Origin: Streptantibioticus rubrisoli
Lineage (GTDB): Bacteria > Actinomycetota > Actinomycetes > Streptomycetales > Streptomycetaceae
DNA: 64,000 nucleotides
Assembly (NCBI RefSeq): GCF_024436055.1
Contig: NZ_JANFNH010000035.1
Location: forward strand, 1 to 64,000
Direction: 5' to 3'
Shown: positions 1 to 10,226 of the stretch, piece by piece
Layout of the letters: each line of letters begins with the position of its first letter
Position numbering within the stretch: position 1 is the first letter of the stretch
Notes under the pieces: model-generated
The model's input: only the letters and a program-made list of their open reading frames with translations
What the model was told of the DNA's origin: nothing
Databases searched by the model: none
Translations under genes and position numbers: made by a program

Positions 1-179
1 GTTGAGGGTGGTGGAGGGCGACGAGATCGGCGCAGCGGCCCGGAGGGCCTCCGTTGAGGGTGGTGGAGGGCGACGAGATCGGCGCAGCGGCCCGGAGGGC
101 CTCCGTTGAGGGTGGTGGAGGGCGACGAGATCGGCGCAGCGGCCCGGAGGGCCTCCGTTGAGGGTGGTGGAGGGCGACG
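1..179. repeat. 52-bp tandem repeat array, three full copies plus a partial fourth
   Basis: Units run 1-52, 53-104 and 105-156, essentially identical, followed by a 23-base partial copy at 157-179. The array may continue left of the window. Read on the minus strand each unit is CACCACCCTC, AACG, GAG, a 12-base palindromic segment (GCCCTCCGGGCC), then GCTGCG. The same architecture occurs singly inside ackA and inside the glycosyltransferase gene at 55078. There are no unique spacers, so it is not a CRISPR array. It lies downstream of the enoyl-CoA hydratase gene. Confidence 0.95.
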
Positions 180-210
180 GGTGGGCTCAGCCGAACTGCC
201 GCTGTGCGGC

Positions 211-978
211 TCAGCCGAACTTCGCCTTGCCCGGCCCCTCTTCGACGAAGCTGCGCATGCCGATCTCCCGGTCCTGGGTCGCGAACAGCCCGGCGAACAG
301 GCCGCGTTCGACCGCCAGGCCGGTCTCCAGGTCCGTCTCCAGACCGCTGTCAACGGCCTCCTTGGCGGCGCGCAGCGCGAGCGCCGGTCCCTTGGCGAGC
401 TTCGCCGCCCAGGCGTGCGCCTCCTGGTAGACCTTCTCGGCCGGAACCACCCGGTCCACCAGGCCGATGGTCAGCGCCTCCTCGGCGGTGACCATCCGGC
501 CGGTGAAGATCAGGTCCTTGGCCTTGGCCGGGCCGACCAGCCGGGACAGCCGCTGGGTGCCGCCCGCGCCCGGAATCAGGCCGAGCAGGATCTCCGGCTG
601 GCCGAGCTTGGCGCTCTCCGCCGCGATCCGCACATCGGCGCACAGCGCCAACTCACAGCCGCCGCCCAGCGCGTAGCCGGTCACCGCGGCCACCACGGGC
701 TTGGGGATACGGGCCACGGCGGTGAACGAGTCCTGCAGCGCCCGGGCCCGTACCGCCATGTCCTCGTACCCCATGGCCTGCATTTCCTTGATGTCCGCGC
801 CCGCCGCGAACACCTTCTCGCCGCCCCAGACGACGACGGCTCGTACGTCGTCGCGCTGGGCGGCCTCCCGCGCGACCTCGCGCAGCCGGTCCTGGGTGGC
901 GGTGTCCAGCGCGTTCATCGGCGGACGGTCCAGACGGATGACGCCGACGCCGTCGGCGGCCTCAAGGTGAACAGTCAT
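211..978 (-). CDS. Enoyl-CoA hydratase/isomerase family protein
   Basis: A 255-residue crotonase-fold protein, the usual single-domain length. Enzymes of this family add water across 2-enoyl-CoA thioesters in cytoplasmic beta-oxidation and related acyl-CoA degradation. The oxyanion-hole segment FAAGADIKEM (about residues 57-66) and both catalytic glutamates of the hydratase subclass are present, E109 in GGGCELAL and E129 in QPEILLG, followed by GAGGTQRL. This supports a true hydratase rather than an isomerase that lacks one Glu. The ATG start opens directly onto the conserved N-terminus. The stop codon lies in the second copy of a short direct repeat (GGCTCAGCCGAACT at about 184 and 206), so the last few residues may be variable. 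The gene stands alone; the substrate cannot be read from sequence. Confidence 0.9.
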   Translation of the reverse strand: MTVHLEAADGVGVIRLDRPPMNALDTATQDRLREVAREAAQRDDVRAVVVWGGEKVFAAGADIKEMQAMGYEDMAVRARALQDSFTAVARIPKPVVAAVTGYALGGGCELALCADVRIAAESAKLGQPEILLGLIPGAGGTQRLSRLVGPAKAKDLIFTGRMVTAEEALTIGLVDRVVPAEKVYQEAHAWAAKLAKGPALALRAAKEAVDSGLETDLETGLAVERGLFAGLFATQDREIGMRSFVEEGPGKAKFG

Positions 979-1011
979 GGCCGAACGGTATCGCCTCCGG
1001 CCGCACGGGGG

Positions 1012-1034
1012 TTCCGGGGGCGAAGCCCCCGGAA
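1012..1034 (-). terminator. Perfect 10-bp hairpin with GAA loop
   Basis: TTCCGGGGGC, GAA, GCCCCCGGAA. It sits just past the stop codon of the minus-strand L,D-transpeptidase gene and upstream of the hydratase gene. It is a likely factor-independent terminator of the GC-rich actinobacterial type without a long U tract. Confidence 0.6.
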
Positions 1035-1041
1035 TGAGCCC

Positions 1042-2274
1042 CTACTGGCCCGCGGTCCACTGCGACCAGGGCATGTTCCAGCCGTTGAAGCCGTTGTCCG
1101 GCGCCACCGTCTTGTCGTTGGAGTTCTTGACCACCACCACGTCGCCGATCATCGAGTGGTCGTAGAACCAGGCGGCCGGTGTGCCGTTGTCGCCGCCGCC
1201 GCGGATGTCGTGCAGTCCGACGCAGCCGTGGCTGGTGTTCTCACTGCCGAACACCGAGGTGTCGCCCCAGTAGTTGCCGTGGATGAACGTCCCGGACTGG
1301 GTGAGCCGCATCGCGTGCGGCACGTCCTTGATGTCGTACTCACCGCCGAAACCGACGGTCGAGCCGTCCATCCGGGTCACCGGGTCCTTCTCGCTGATCA
1401 CCATCTGCCCGTTGTACGTGGTGTGGTCGGGCGCGCCCGCGGAGATCGGGATGGTTTTGATCGTCTTGCCGTCCTGCGTCACGGTCATCTCGTGCGAGGC
1501 GGCGTCCACGTAACTGACCTGGTTGCGGCCGATGGTGAAGTGCACGTCCTTGGACTGCGAGCCGTACACCCCCGGCGCGCCCTGTACACCGTTGAGCCGC
1601 AGACTCAACGTGACCTTGGTGCCAGGCGCCCAGTACTTCTCCGGGCGGAAGTCGATGCGCTGGTTGCCGAACCAGTGGCCGACGACCGGCACCGACGGGG
1701 AGGCGGTCACCTTGATGCCGTTCTGCACGGCCTTGGTGTTGTCGATCGGCCGGTTGAAGCTGATCGACACCTCGGTGCCGACGCCCACCGTGGAGCCGTC
1801 GTCGGGCGTGAAGAAGCCGATGAAGCCGTCCTTGGGGACGACCGTGGTGAACGTGGCGTGCTTGGCCGACTCACGGCCCTGCGCGTCCTTGGCGATGGCG
1901 TCCACCGTGTACTTGGTGGAGGTGCTGAGGTTGCTGTCCGGCACCCAGCTGGTGCCGTCCGACGAGATCCTGCCCGCGACCGCGGTGCCCTTGGCGTCCT
2001 TGACCTCGACCTGGGTCAACCTGCCCTGGTCCGCGGATATCTTGAGCGCGCCGCTGGTGGCTACGTCGGTCGCGCCGTCCTTGGGCGCGACGTTCACCAC
2101 GGCCTTCGACGCCTGCTGGTCGGATCCGGAACCGCTCTTGCCCTGGCCGGAATCGTGTCCGCCGCACGCGGTCGCCAACAGCAGCACCGCGCCGAGCGCC
2201 CCGGCCAGCAGACCCCGCCTGACGCCCGACGCCGCCCCCGCGGCCCGCCGCGCCCCCGGCTGATGTGACAGCAA
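1042..2274 (-). CDS. Lipoprotein L,D-transpeptidase (Ig-like domains plus YkuD domain)
   Basis: A 410-residue cell-envelope enzyme that should form 3-3 peptidoglycan cross-links. The N-terminus is basic and hydrophobic and ends in a lipobox (LLLATAC, Cys 37), so it is predicted to be a membrane-anchored lipoprotein. Tandem Ig-like (Big_5-type) domains follow to about residue 265, then the YkuD catalytic domain with HGNYWG and SHGCVGL; the nucleophile is Cys 351. This is the domain order of mycobacterial LdtMt2-type enzymes. The next gene upstream on the same strand (2487-3728) is a paralogue with the same architecture, so the pair looks like a tandem duplication. The 212-bp gap between them leaves room for an independent promoter. 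Confidence 0.92.
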   Translation of the reverse strand: MLSHQPGARRAAGAASGVRRGLLAGALGAVLLLATACGGHDSGQGKSGSGSDQQASKAVVNVAPKDGATDVATSGALKISADQGRLTQVEVKDAKGTAVAGRISSDGTSWVPDSNLSTSTKYTVDAIAKDAQGRESAKHATFTTVVPKDGFIGFFTPDDGSTVGVGTEVSISFNRPIDNTKAVQNGIKVTASPSVPVVGHWFGNQRIDFRPEKYWAPGTKVTLSLRLNGVQGAPGVYGSQSKDVHFTIGRNQVSYVDAASHEMTVTQDGKTIKTIPISAGAPDHTTYNGQMVISEKDPVTRMDGSTVGFGGEYDIKDVPHAMRLTQSGTFIHGNYWGDTSVFGSENTSHGCVGLHDIRGGGDNGTPAAWFYDHSMIGDVVVVKNSNDKTVAPDNGFNGWNMPWSQWTAGQ

Positions 2275-2486
2275 CTCGCCTCTCCCCCCTTGGCTTTACC
2301 TGAACAAGCGCCCTCCACGCTCGTCGATAGATAACCACACCCTTGATGGTCACCAAGCCACGGAATTGTCACCGTTCCGTCCCAGTCCACCGCGAACCGT
2401 CCGCAACTGGGTAGGGTGGGGCGGCCGTTCGTACGTTTCACGGCGAACGGGTTGCCGCCGCGGGGGCCGCCGTCAGGCGCACATGT

Positions 2487-3728
2487 TCAGGGCGAGGGCG
2501 CCGCCAACGCCGTCGCCGACCCCGCGAGCCACTGCGCCCAGGTCAGGTTCCAGCCGCTGAGCCCGTTGTCCGGGGCGACCGTCGCGTCATGCGCGTTGAC
2601 CACCTCGACCACGTCGCCCACCAGCGAGGTGCCGAAGAACCATCCCGCGGGCGTCTGCGCGCCGCCGCCCTTGACGTCGTACAGCCCGACGCAGCCGTGG
2701 CTGGTGTTCGCGGTGCCGAACGTCTCCTTGGGCGACCAGTAGTTGCCGTGCACGAAGGTGCCGGACTGGGTGAGCCGCATCGCGTGCGGCACGTCGGGGA
2801 TGTTGTACTCGCCGCCGTAGCCGACGGTGTCCCCGTTCATCCTGGTCACCGGCAGCTTCTCGGAGATCACCATCTTCCCCGCGTACGTGGCGTGTTCGGG
2901 GCTGCCGGTGCTCACCGGCAGGGTGCGCACCACCACCCCGTCCCGGCGCACGGTCATGGTGTGCGCCTCGGCGTCCACCACGCTGGTCTGGCTTCGGCCG
3001 ATGGTGAAGACCACGTCCTTGAACTGGCTGCCGTAGACACCGGGCGCGCCCTGTACGTCACGCAGCCGCATCCGCAGGTCGACCCTGGTACCGGGGGTCC
3101 AGTAGTGCTGCGGGCGGAAGTCTAGGCGCTGGGCGCCGAACCAGTGCGGCGCCACCTCGATGGCGGGCTGGGCGGTGACGGTGACCGCGCGCTCCACGGC
3201 GGCGCGGTCGACGACCGGGCGGTTGAAGGTGAGCGAAACGATCATGCCGGTGCCGACGGTGGCGCCCGACTCGGGCGTGTAGAAGGCGATGAGCCGGTGC
3301 TGCGGCACCAATGTGGTGAACTCGGCGTGCTTGGCGGCCCGCCGCCCGCCGGAGTCCTCGGCGAGCGCGTCCACCGTGTACCGGGTCTCCAGCGCCAGCT
3401 TGCCGGTCGGGTGCCAGGAGTGCCCGCCGGAGTCGATCTGGCCCGGCACCTGGGCGCCGGTGGCGTCGGCCACCTTGACCTGGGTGAGCACGCCACTGTC
3501 CACCGTCACGCCCAGCACCCCGGTGGGCGGCACCCCGGAGGCGCCGTCGTTCGGGGTGATCCGGATCGTGGCCTGGGAGACCGCCGGTCCGCCGGAGCCC
3601 GCGCCGCGCCCGTCCCCGGCCCCGCCACCGCTGCCCCCGGCGGCCCCGGTGCACCCGGTCAGCACCAGGGCGGCGACCAGCGCCGGTGCCGCGAACCGTG
3701 CCGGACGCGTGGTGGGGCGGGGCGGCAT
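2487..3728 (-). CDS. Lipoprotein L,D-transpeptidase, paralogue of the adjacent gene
   Basis: A 413-residue paralogue of the protein encoded at 1042-2274. The frame stays open further upstream, but I place the start at the ATG at 3728. That start follows a purine-rich GGGGGA site and gives a clean signal sequence with lipobox LVLTGC (Cys 26). Ig-like domains are followed by a YkuD domain with HGNYWS and SHGCVGLYD; the catalytic Cys is residue 346. Expected role: 3-3 cross-linking of peptidoglycan at the outer face of the membrane. Two copies side by side suggest dosage or condition-specific expression; the sequence does not show which. Confidence 0.9.
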   Translation of the reverse strand: MPPRPTTRPARFAAPALVAALVLTGCTGAAGGSGGGAGDGRGAGSGGPAVSQATIRITPNDGASGVPPTGVLGVTVDSGVLTQVKVADATGAQVPGQIDSGGHSWHPTGKLALETRYTVDALAEDSGGRRAAKHAEFTTLVPQHRLIAFYTPESGATVGTGMIVSLTFNRPVVDRAAVERAVTVTAQPAIEVAPHWFGAQRLDFRPQHYWTPGTRVDLRMRLRDVQGAPGVYGSQFKDVVFTIGRSQTSVVDAEAHTMTVRRDGVVVRTLPVSTGSPEHATYAGKMVISEKLPVTRMNGDTVGYGGEYNIPDVPHAMRLTQSGTFVHGNYWSPKETFGTANTSHGCVGLYDVKGGGAQTPAGWFFGTSLVGDVVEVVNAHDATVAPDNGLSGWNLTWAQWLAGSATALAAPSP

Positions 3729-4103
3729 CGCCGGTCCCCCGCGTCGTGCTTGCCCTGCGTCGCGGCGCGGTCCCGTCTGTGCCACGGCGGCGCGCGACCG
3801 GCGGCACCGCGGCGTCCCGCCGGTGGCCCGCGGCCGCGGGAGCCGCGACCCCGTCAAGGTCCCCCGGGCGGACCCCAGCACGCGTCCGGCCACCGATCCC
3901 GTACCCGGCAGTCCTCGTACCGCCCGGCGTACCCACGCAACCACTGCACTCGTCACGCCGGGGTCAACGACTTCCGGGACCACGGGTTCCGTGAGGACGG
4001 CGCCTTAACCGGGAATGACACCATGAAGCCACAACGGAGAACGGAACCGCGCGCGGTACGGGACACCGCGAAACGGTGCCGTAGAGCCGCGGGAGGCCAC
4101 TAC
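3729..4103. other. 375-bp divergent intergenic region between the L,D-transpeptidase gene and glgX
   Basis: It must carry promoters for both flanking genes. The frame upstream of glgX stays open, but the sequence encodes no recognisable protein in any frame. I see no convincing operator or hairpin. Immediately before glgX there is a good ribosome site (GGGAGG, 4091-4096). Confidence 0.5.
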
Positions 4104-6410
<2,307 letters not shown>

Positions 6411-6477
6411 AACCCGATGGGCGTTGTCGGTGGTCGCCTCTAGTCTCTGAAACGTGGCAGGGACGGAGGGGACGGCC

Positions 6478-8283
6478 ATGGGGGACGAAAGAGGCGGGGC
6501 GTGGCGTGCCCGGCGGAGCGCCGCGGAGCGGCGGTCGGCGGTGCGGTCACTGCTGCGGCTGTGGCCGTACGTACGGCCGCTGGCGCCGCGGCTGTTCGGG
6601 TCGATGGCGGTGGCGGTCGGCGCGTCGTGCATGGCGCTGCTCATCCCGCTGGTGCTCAAGTGGACGGTGGACGGGCCGGTCGCGCACCGGGATCCGGGCG
6701 GGGTGTGGCTGGGCGGCGGGCTGGTGCTGCTGCTCGGGCTGCTGGAGGCCGGGCTGTTCGGGCTGCGCCGCTGGCTGACCGCCCGGCCGATGGCCGCACT
6801 TGAGGCACGCATGCGGGCCGACCTCTACCGGCATCTGCAACGGCTGCCGGTCGCCTTCCACGACCGTTGGGGATCCGGGCAGTTACTCTCCCGTGCCACG
6901 GGCGACCTGCAGATCCTGCGGATGTTCCTGGCCTTTCCGCTGGTGTTCCTGGTGGTCAACTCGGCGACGATACTGGTCGGTTTCACCATCCTGCTCACCC
7001 AGCGGTGGACGCTGGGGCTGATCCTGCTGGTGCCCGCGGTGCCGCTGATAGTGCTGTGTACGTACTTCATGGGCCAGTACTCGCTGGCCTCGCGCCGCGC
7101 CCAGGACCAGATCGGCGATCTGACCACGCTGGTCGAGGAGTCGGCGCTGGGCATCCGGATCATCAAGGCGTTCGGGCGACACCGCAGCCAGGGCCAGGCG
7201 TTCCGCCGGGCCGCGCACGCACTGCTCGGCACCGAGCTGCGCAAGGCGCGGCTGCTGGCCGAGGTGTGGCTACTGGTGACGGCGGTGCCGGACGTGGCGC
7301 TCGGGGTGGCGCTGGTGATCGGCGCCGTGCAGGTGTCCGACGGCCAGCTGTCAGCGGGCACGCTGGTGGCGTTCTTGTCCACGGCGCTCGCGCTGCGCTG
7401 GCCGATCGAGTCGCTGGGCTGGCTGCTGTCGATGAGCAGCGAGTCGGCCACCGCGGCCGACCGGTACTTCGAGGTGATGGACACCGAGCTGCCGCCGGAC
7501 CACACCGCCGGGCCGGACGCGGTCAGTCGGGCCGGTGACGGGATCCGGTTCACCGGTGTCCAGTTCCGCTACCCGGACGCCCCGGACGGCACCCCGGACC
7601 TGTTGGCCGGGCTCGACCTGCACATACCCACCGGCCAGACACTGGCCCTGGTCGGCGCCACGGGCTCCGGCAAGACCTCGCTGACCGCGCTCATCCCTCG
7701 GCTGTACGAGGCGACCGGCGGCCGCATCACGCTGGACGGGATGGACATCGCGCGACTGCCGAAGGAGCGTTTGCGCGCCATGGTCTCGACGGCCTTCGAG
7801 GAGCCGACGCTGTTCTCCGCGAGCGTCCGGGACAACGTGTTGATGGGCGCGGAGCAGGCTGGCGAGGCCGATCTGCGGTGGGCTTTGCAGACCGCGCAGT
7901 GCGGTTTCGTGCACGAGCTGCCGCAGGGGGTGGACACCCAGGTGGGCGAGCAGGGGCTGAGCCTGTCCGGCGGCCAGCGGCAGCGGTTGGCACTGGCCCG
8001 CGCGGTGGTGGGCCGCCCGCGCTTCCTGGTGCTGGACGATCCGCTGTCCGCTCTGGACGTGCACACCGAGGCGCTGGTGGAGGGCGCGCTGCGGGAGGTG
8101 CTGGCCACCACCACCGCACTGGTGGTCGCCCACCGGCCGTCCACCGTGCTGCTCGCCGACCGGGTGGCGCTGCTGTCCGGCGGACGCATCGCGGCCGTCG
8201 GCACCCATCACCAACTCCTGGCCGAATGCCGGGAGTACCGCCAGCTGATGTCCGGTGACGCCGACGACAGGAGCGCAGCCTGA
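6478..8283 (+). CDS. ABC exporter half-transporter, degenerate-site subunit
   Basis: A 601-residue TMD-NBD half-transporter with six predicted membrane helices in about residues 20-310 and an ATPase domain at the C-terminus. Walker A is GATGSGKTS and the signature LSGGQRQRLAL is canonical. The residue after Walker B is Asp (VLDDPLSALD) instead of the catalytic Glu, and the Q-loop reads FEEPTLF, with Glu where Gln is normal. These are the marks of the degenerate half of a heterodimeric exporter. The start is the ATG at 6478, preceded by GGAGGGG; a GTG at 6454 has no ribosome site. The stop overlaps the ATG of the partner gene, so translation is probably coupled. The transported compound is unknown. 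Confidence 0.9.
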   Translation: MGDERGGAWRARRSAAERRSAVRSLLRLWPYVRPLAPRLFGSMAVAVGASCMALLIPLVLKWTVDGPVAHRDPGGVWLGGGLVLLLGLLEAGLFGLRRWLTARPMAALEARMRADLYRHLQRLPVAFHDRWGSGQLLSRATGDLQILRMFLAFPLVFLVVNSATILVGFTILLTQRWTLGLILLVPAVPLIVLCTYFMGQYSLASRRAQDQIGDLTTLVEESALGIRIIKAFGRHRSQGQAFRRAAHALLGTELRKARLLAEVWLLVTAVPDVALGVALVIGAVQVSDGQLSAGTLVAFLSTALALRWPIESLGWLLSMSSESATAADRYFEVMDTELPPDHTAGPDAVSRAGDGIRFTGVQFRYPDAPDGTPDLLAGLDLHIPTGQTLALVGATGSGKTSLTALIPRLYEATGGRITLDGMDIARLPKERLRAMVSTAFEEPTLFSASVRDNVLMGAEQAGEADLRWALQTAQCGFVHELPQGVDTQVGEQGLSLSGGQRQRLALARAVVGRPRFLVLDDPLSALDVHTEALVEGALREVLATTTALVVAHRPSTVLLADRVALLSGGRIAAVGTHHQLLAECREYRQLMSGDADDRSAA

Positions 8284-10154
8284 TGACCGCCCTCGCCGAC
8301 CCGTCGGTGGACGGGAGCCACCCACAGGAGCCGGACCAGTCCGCTCCCGGGCCACCGCGCGACGACGCGTACGACCGCGATGTACTGCCCGCGCCCAAGG
8401 GCGCCTCGCGCGCGCTGCTGAGGCAGTTGGCACGCCCGTATCGGGCGCGGGTCTGGCTGGCGGCGGTGGTGCTGGTGGTGCAGCAGGCCGCTGTGCAGAT
8501 CGGCCCGCTGCTCGTGGCGTACGCCATCGACCGGGCGATCCCGGCGCTGCGCGGCCATGACCGGGGGCCGTTGGTCGCCACCGCCGTGGGGTATGTCGGC
8601 TTCGCCCTGCTCGGCGGGGTGTTGCAGCGGGCGTTCATCCGGCTGTCCGCCGTGATCAGCCAGGACGTGCTGCTGGATCTGCGCGGCCGGATCTTCCGGC
8701 ACGCCCAGGCGCTCGGCCTGGACTTCCACGAGCGCTACACCTCGGGGCGGATCATCGCCCGGGCGACCTCCGATGTGGAGGCGTTCCGCGAACTGCTCAC
8801 CGACGGGCTGCAGGAACTGCTCGGCGTGTGCCTGGCCGTGCTCTACATCGGTGTGGTGCTGCTCTGGCTGGACTGGGGGCTCGGCCTGTTCGCACTGGCC
8901 ACCGCGCTGCCGCTGGTGTGGACCACCCGGTCCTTCAGCCGCCGCTCCCAACAGGCCTACTCGCGCCGGTCCGCGGCGATCGCCAGTGTGATCGTGCGGT
9001 TCACCGAGACCATGAACGGGATCCGGCCGGTGCAGGCGTTCCGCCGGGAGCGGGCCAATGACGAGCGGTTCGTGGAGCTCAACCGCGTCCATGAGCGGGC
9101 GAACGGTGACGCGATCTTGGAGATGGGCCGGTTCAACGTCTTGTCCTGGCTGATCGCCAACACCTCGGTGGCGCTGGTGGTGCTGTGGGGCGCCTACCGA
9201 GTGGCGGCCGGTTCCCTGGAGTTGGGGGTGCTGGCGGCCTTCGTGCTGTATCTGCGGCGGCTGTACGCGCCGATCGATCCGCTGGGGATGTTCCTCAACT
9301 CCTGGCAGGCCGCCGCGGCTTCGCTGGAGAAGATCGCCGGACTGCTGGCGCAACGGCCGTCGGTGCCGGAGCCCGCGACGCCCCGCGAGCTTCCGGCCAA
9401 GCGCGGTGACCGCCCGGGCCGGGCGGTGGCGTTCGAGGGCGTGCGGTTCGCCTACCGCACCGGCGGCGAGGTGCTGCCCCGGTTCGATCTGGCGGTACCG
9501 GCGGGCCAGACGGTGGCGCTGGTCGGTGCGACCGGGGCGGGCAAGTCCACGCTGGCGAAGCTGCTGTGCCGGTTCTACGACCCCACCGAGGGCCGGATCA
9601 CCCTCGACGGCGTGGACCTACGGGAGTTGCCCACACCGGAGTTGCGGCGCGGGGTGGTCATGGTCACCCAGGAGTCGTTCCTGTTCTCCGGCACGGTCGC
9701 GGAGAACATCGCGCTGGGCAACCCGGACGCCACCCCGGCACAGATCGAGGCCGCGGCCAAGGCGATCGGCGCGCATGACTTCATCGCGGCGCTGCCCGAG
9801 GGGTACGCCACGGATGTCCGTAAGCGCGGTGGCCGAATATCGGCGGGGCAGCGCCAGTTGGTGGCGTTCGCCCGGGCGCTGCTGGCCGATCCGGCGGTAC
9901 TGGTGCTGGACGAGGCGACGTCCTCGTTGGACATCCCCGGCGAACGCGCGGTGCAGCAGGCCATGGCCACGGTGCTGCACGGCCGCACCGCGCTGATCAT
10001 CGCGCACCGCCTGTCCACGGTGGAGATCGCCGACCGGGTCCTGGTCATGGCCGACGGCCGGATCATCGAGGACGGCACGCCGTCCCAACTCATCGCCACC
10101 AGCGGCGACTTCGCCCATCTGCACCAGGCCTGGCGGGACAGCCTGGTCGGCTGA
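8283..10154 (+). CDS. ABC exporter half-transporter, catalytic-site subunit
   Basis: A 623-residue TMD-NBD protein, the partner of the preceding gene, with which its ATG overlaps by one base (TGATG). Walker A is GATGAGKST, and Walker B carries the normal catalytic Glu (VLDEATSSLD), with H-loop IIAHRLSTV. The signature motif is changed to ISAGQRQ. In a heterodimer this altered signature faces the Asp-substituted Walker B of the partner. One composite site should therefore be catalytic and the other should bind ATP without efficient hydrolysis, as in TM287/288 or TmrAB. It is predicted to be an exporter in the cytoplasmic membrane. It lies between glgX and glgP, but nothing in the sequence links it to glucan metabolism. 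Confidence 0.9.
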   Translation: MTALADPSVDGSHPQEPDQSAPGPPRDDAYDRDVLPAPKGASRALLRQLARPYRARVWLAAVVLVVQQAAVQIGPLLVAYAIDRAIPALRGHDRGPLVATAVGYVGFALLGGVLQRAFIRLSAVISQDVLLDLRGRIFRHAQALGLDFHERYTSGRIIARATSDVEAFRELLTDGLQELLGVCLAVLYIGVVLLWLDWGLGLFALATALPLVWTTRSFSRRSQQAYSRRSAAIASVIVRFTETMNGIRPVQAFRRERANDERFVELNRVHERANGDAILEMGRFNVLSWLIANTSVALVVLWGAYRVAAGSLELGVLAAFVLYLRRLYAPIDPLGMFLNSWQAAAASLEKIAGLLAQRPSVPEPATPRELPAKRGDRPGRAVAFEGVRFAYRTGGEVLPRFDLAVPAGQTVALVGATGAGKSTLAKLLCRFYDPTEGRITLDGVDLRELPTPELRRGVVMVTQESFLFSGTVAENIALGNPDATPAQIEAAAKAIGAHDFIAALPEGYATDVRKRGGRISAGQRQLVAFARALLADPAVLVLDEATSSLDIPGERAVQQAMATVLHGRTALIIAHRLSTVEIADRVLVMADGRIIEDGTPSQLIATSGDFAHLHQAWRDSLVG

Positions 10155-10157
10155 GAG

Positions 10158-10194
10158 CCCCCCGCCCACCCACTGAAGAAAGGGCGGGCGGGGG
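10158..10194. terminator. GC-rich hairpin between convergent ABC exporter and glgP genes
   Basis: CCCCCGCCCACCC (10159-10171) pairs with GGGCGGGCGGGGG (10182-10194) at 12 of 13 positions. It lies just after the exporter stop codon and before the glgP stop codon, so it could terminate both transcripts. Confidence 0.65.
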
Positions 10195-10226
10195 AACTCC
10201 ACACAATCCGCAGCCGGGCAGGCCAG

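Noticed and set aside
1-179. CRISPR array
   Set aside because: The repeats are contiguous with no unique spacers and no cas genes are nearby.
106-2268. Open frame of about 720 codons antisense to the hydratase and L,D-transpeptidase genes
   Set aside because: It is an antisense by-product of GC-rich codon use; its product is Arg/Gly/Val-rich without domains, and the minus-strand genes have full motifs and lipoboxes.
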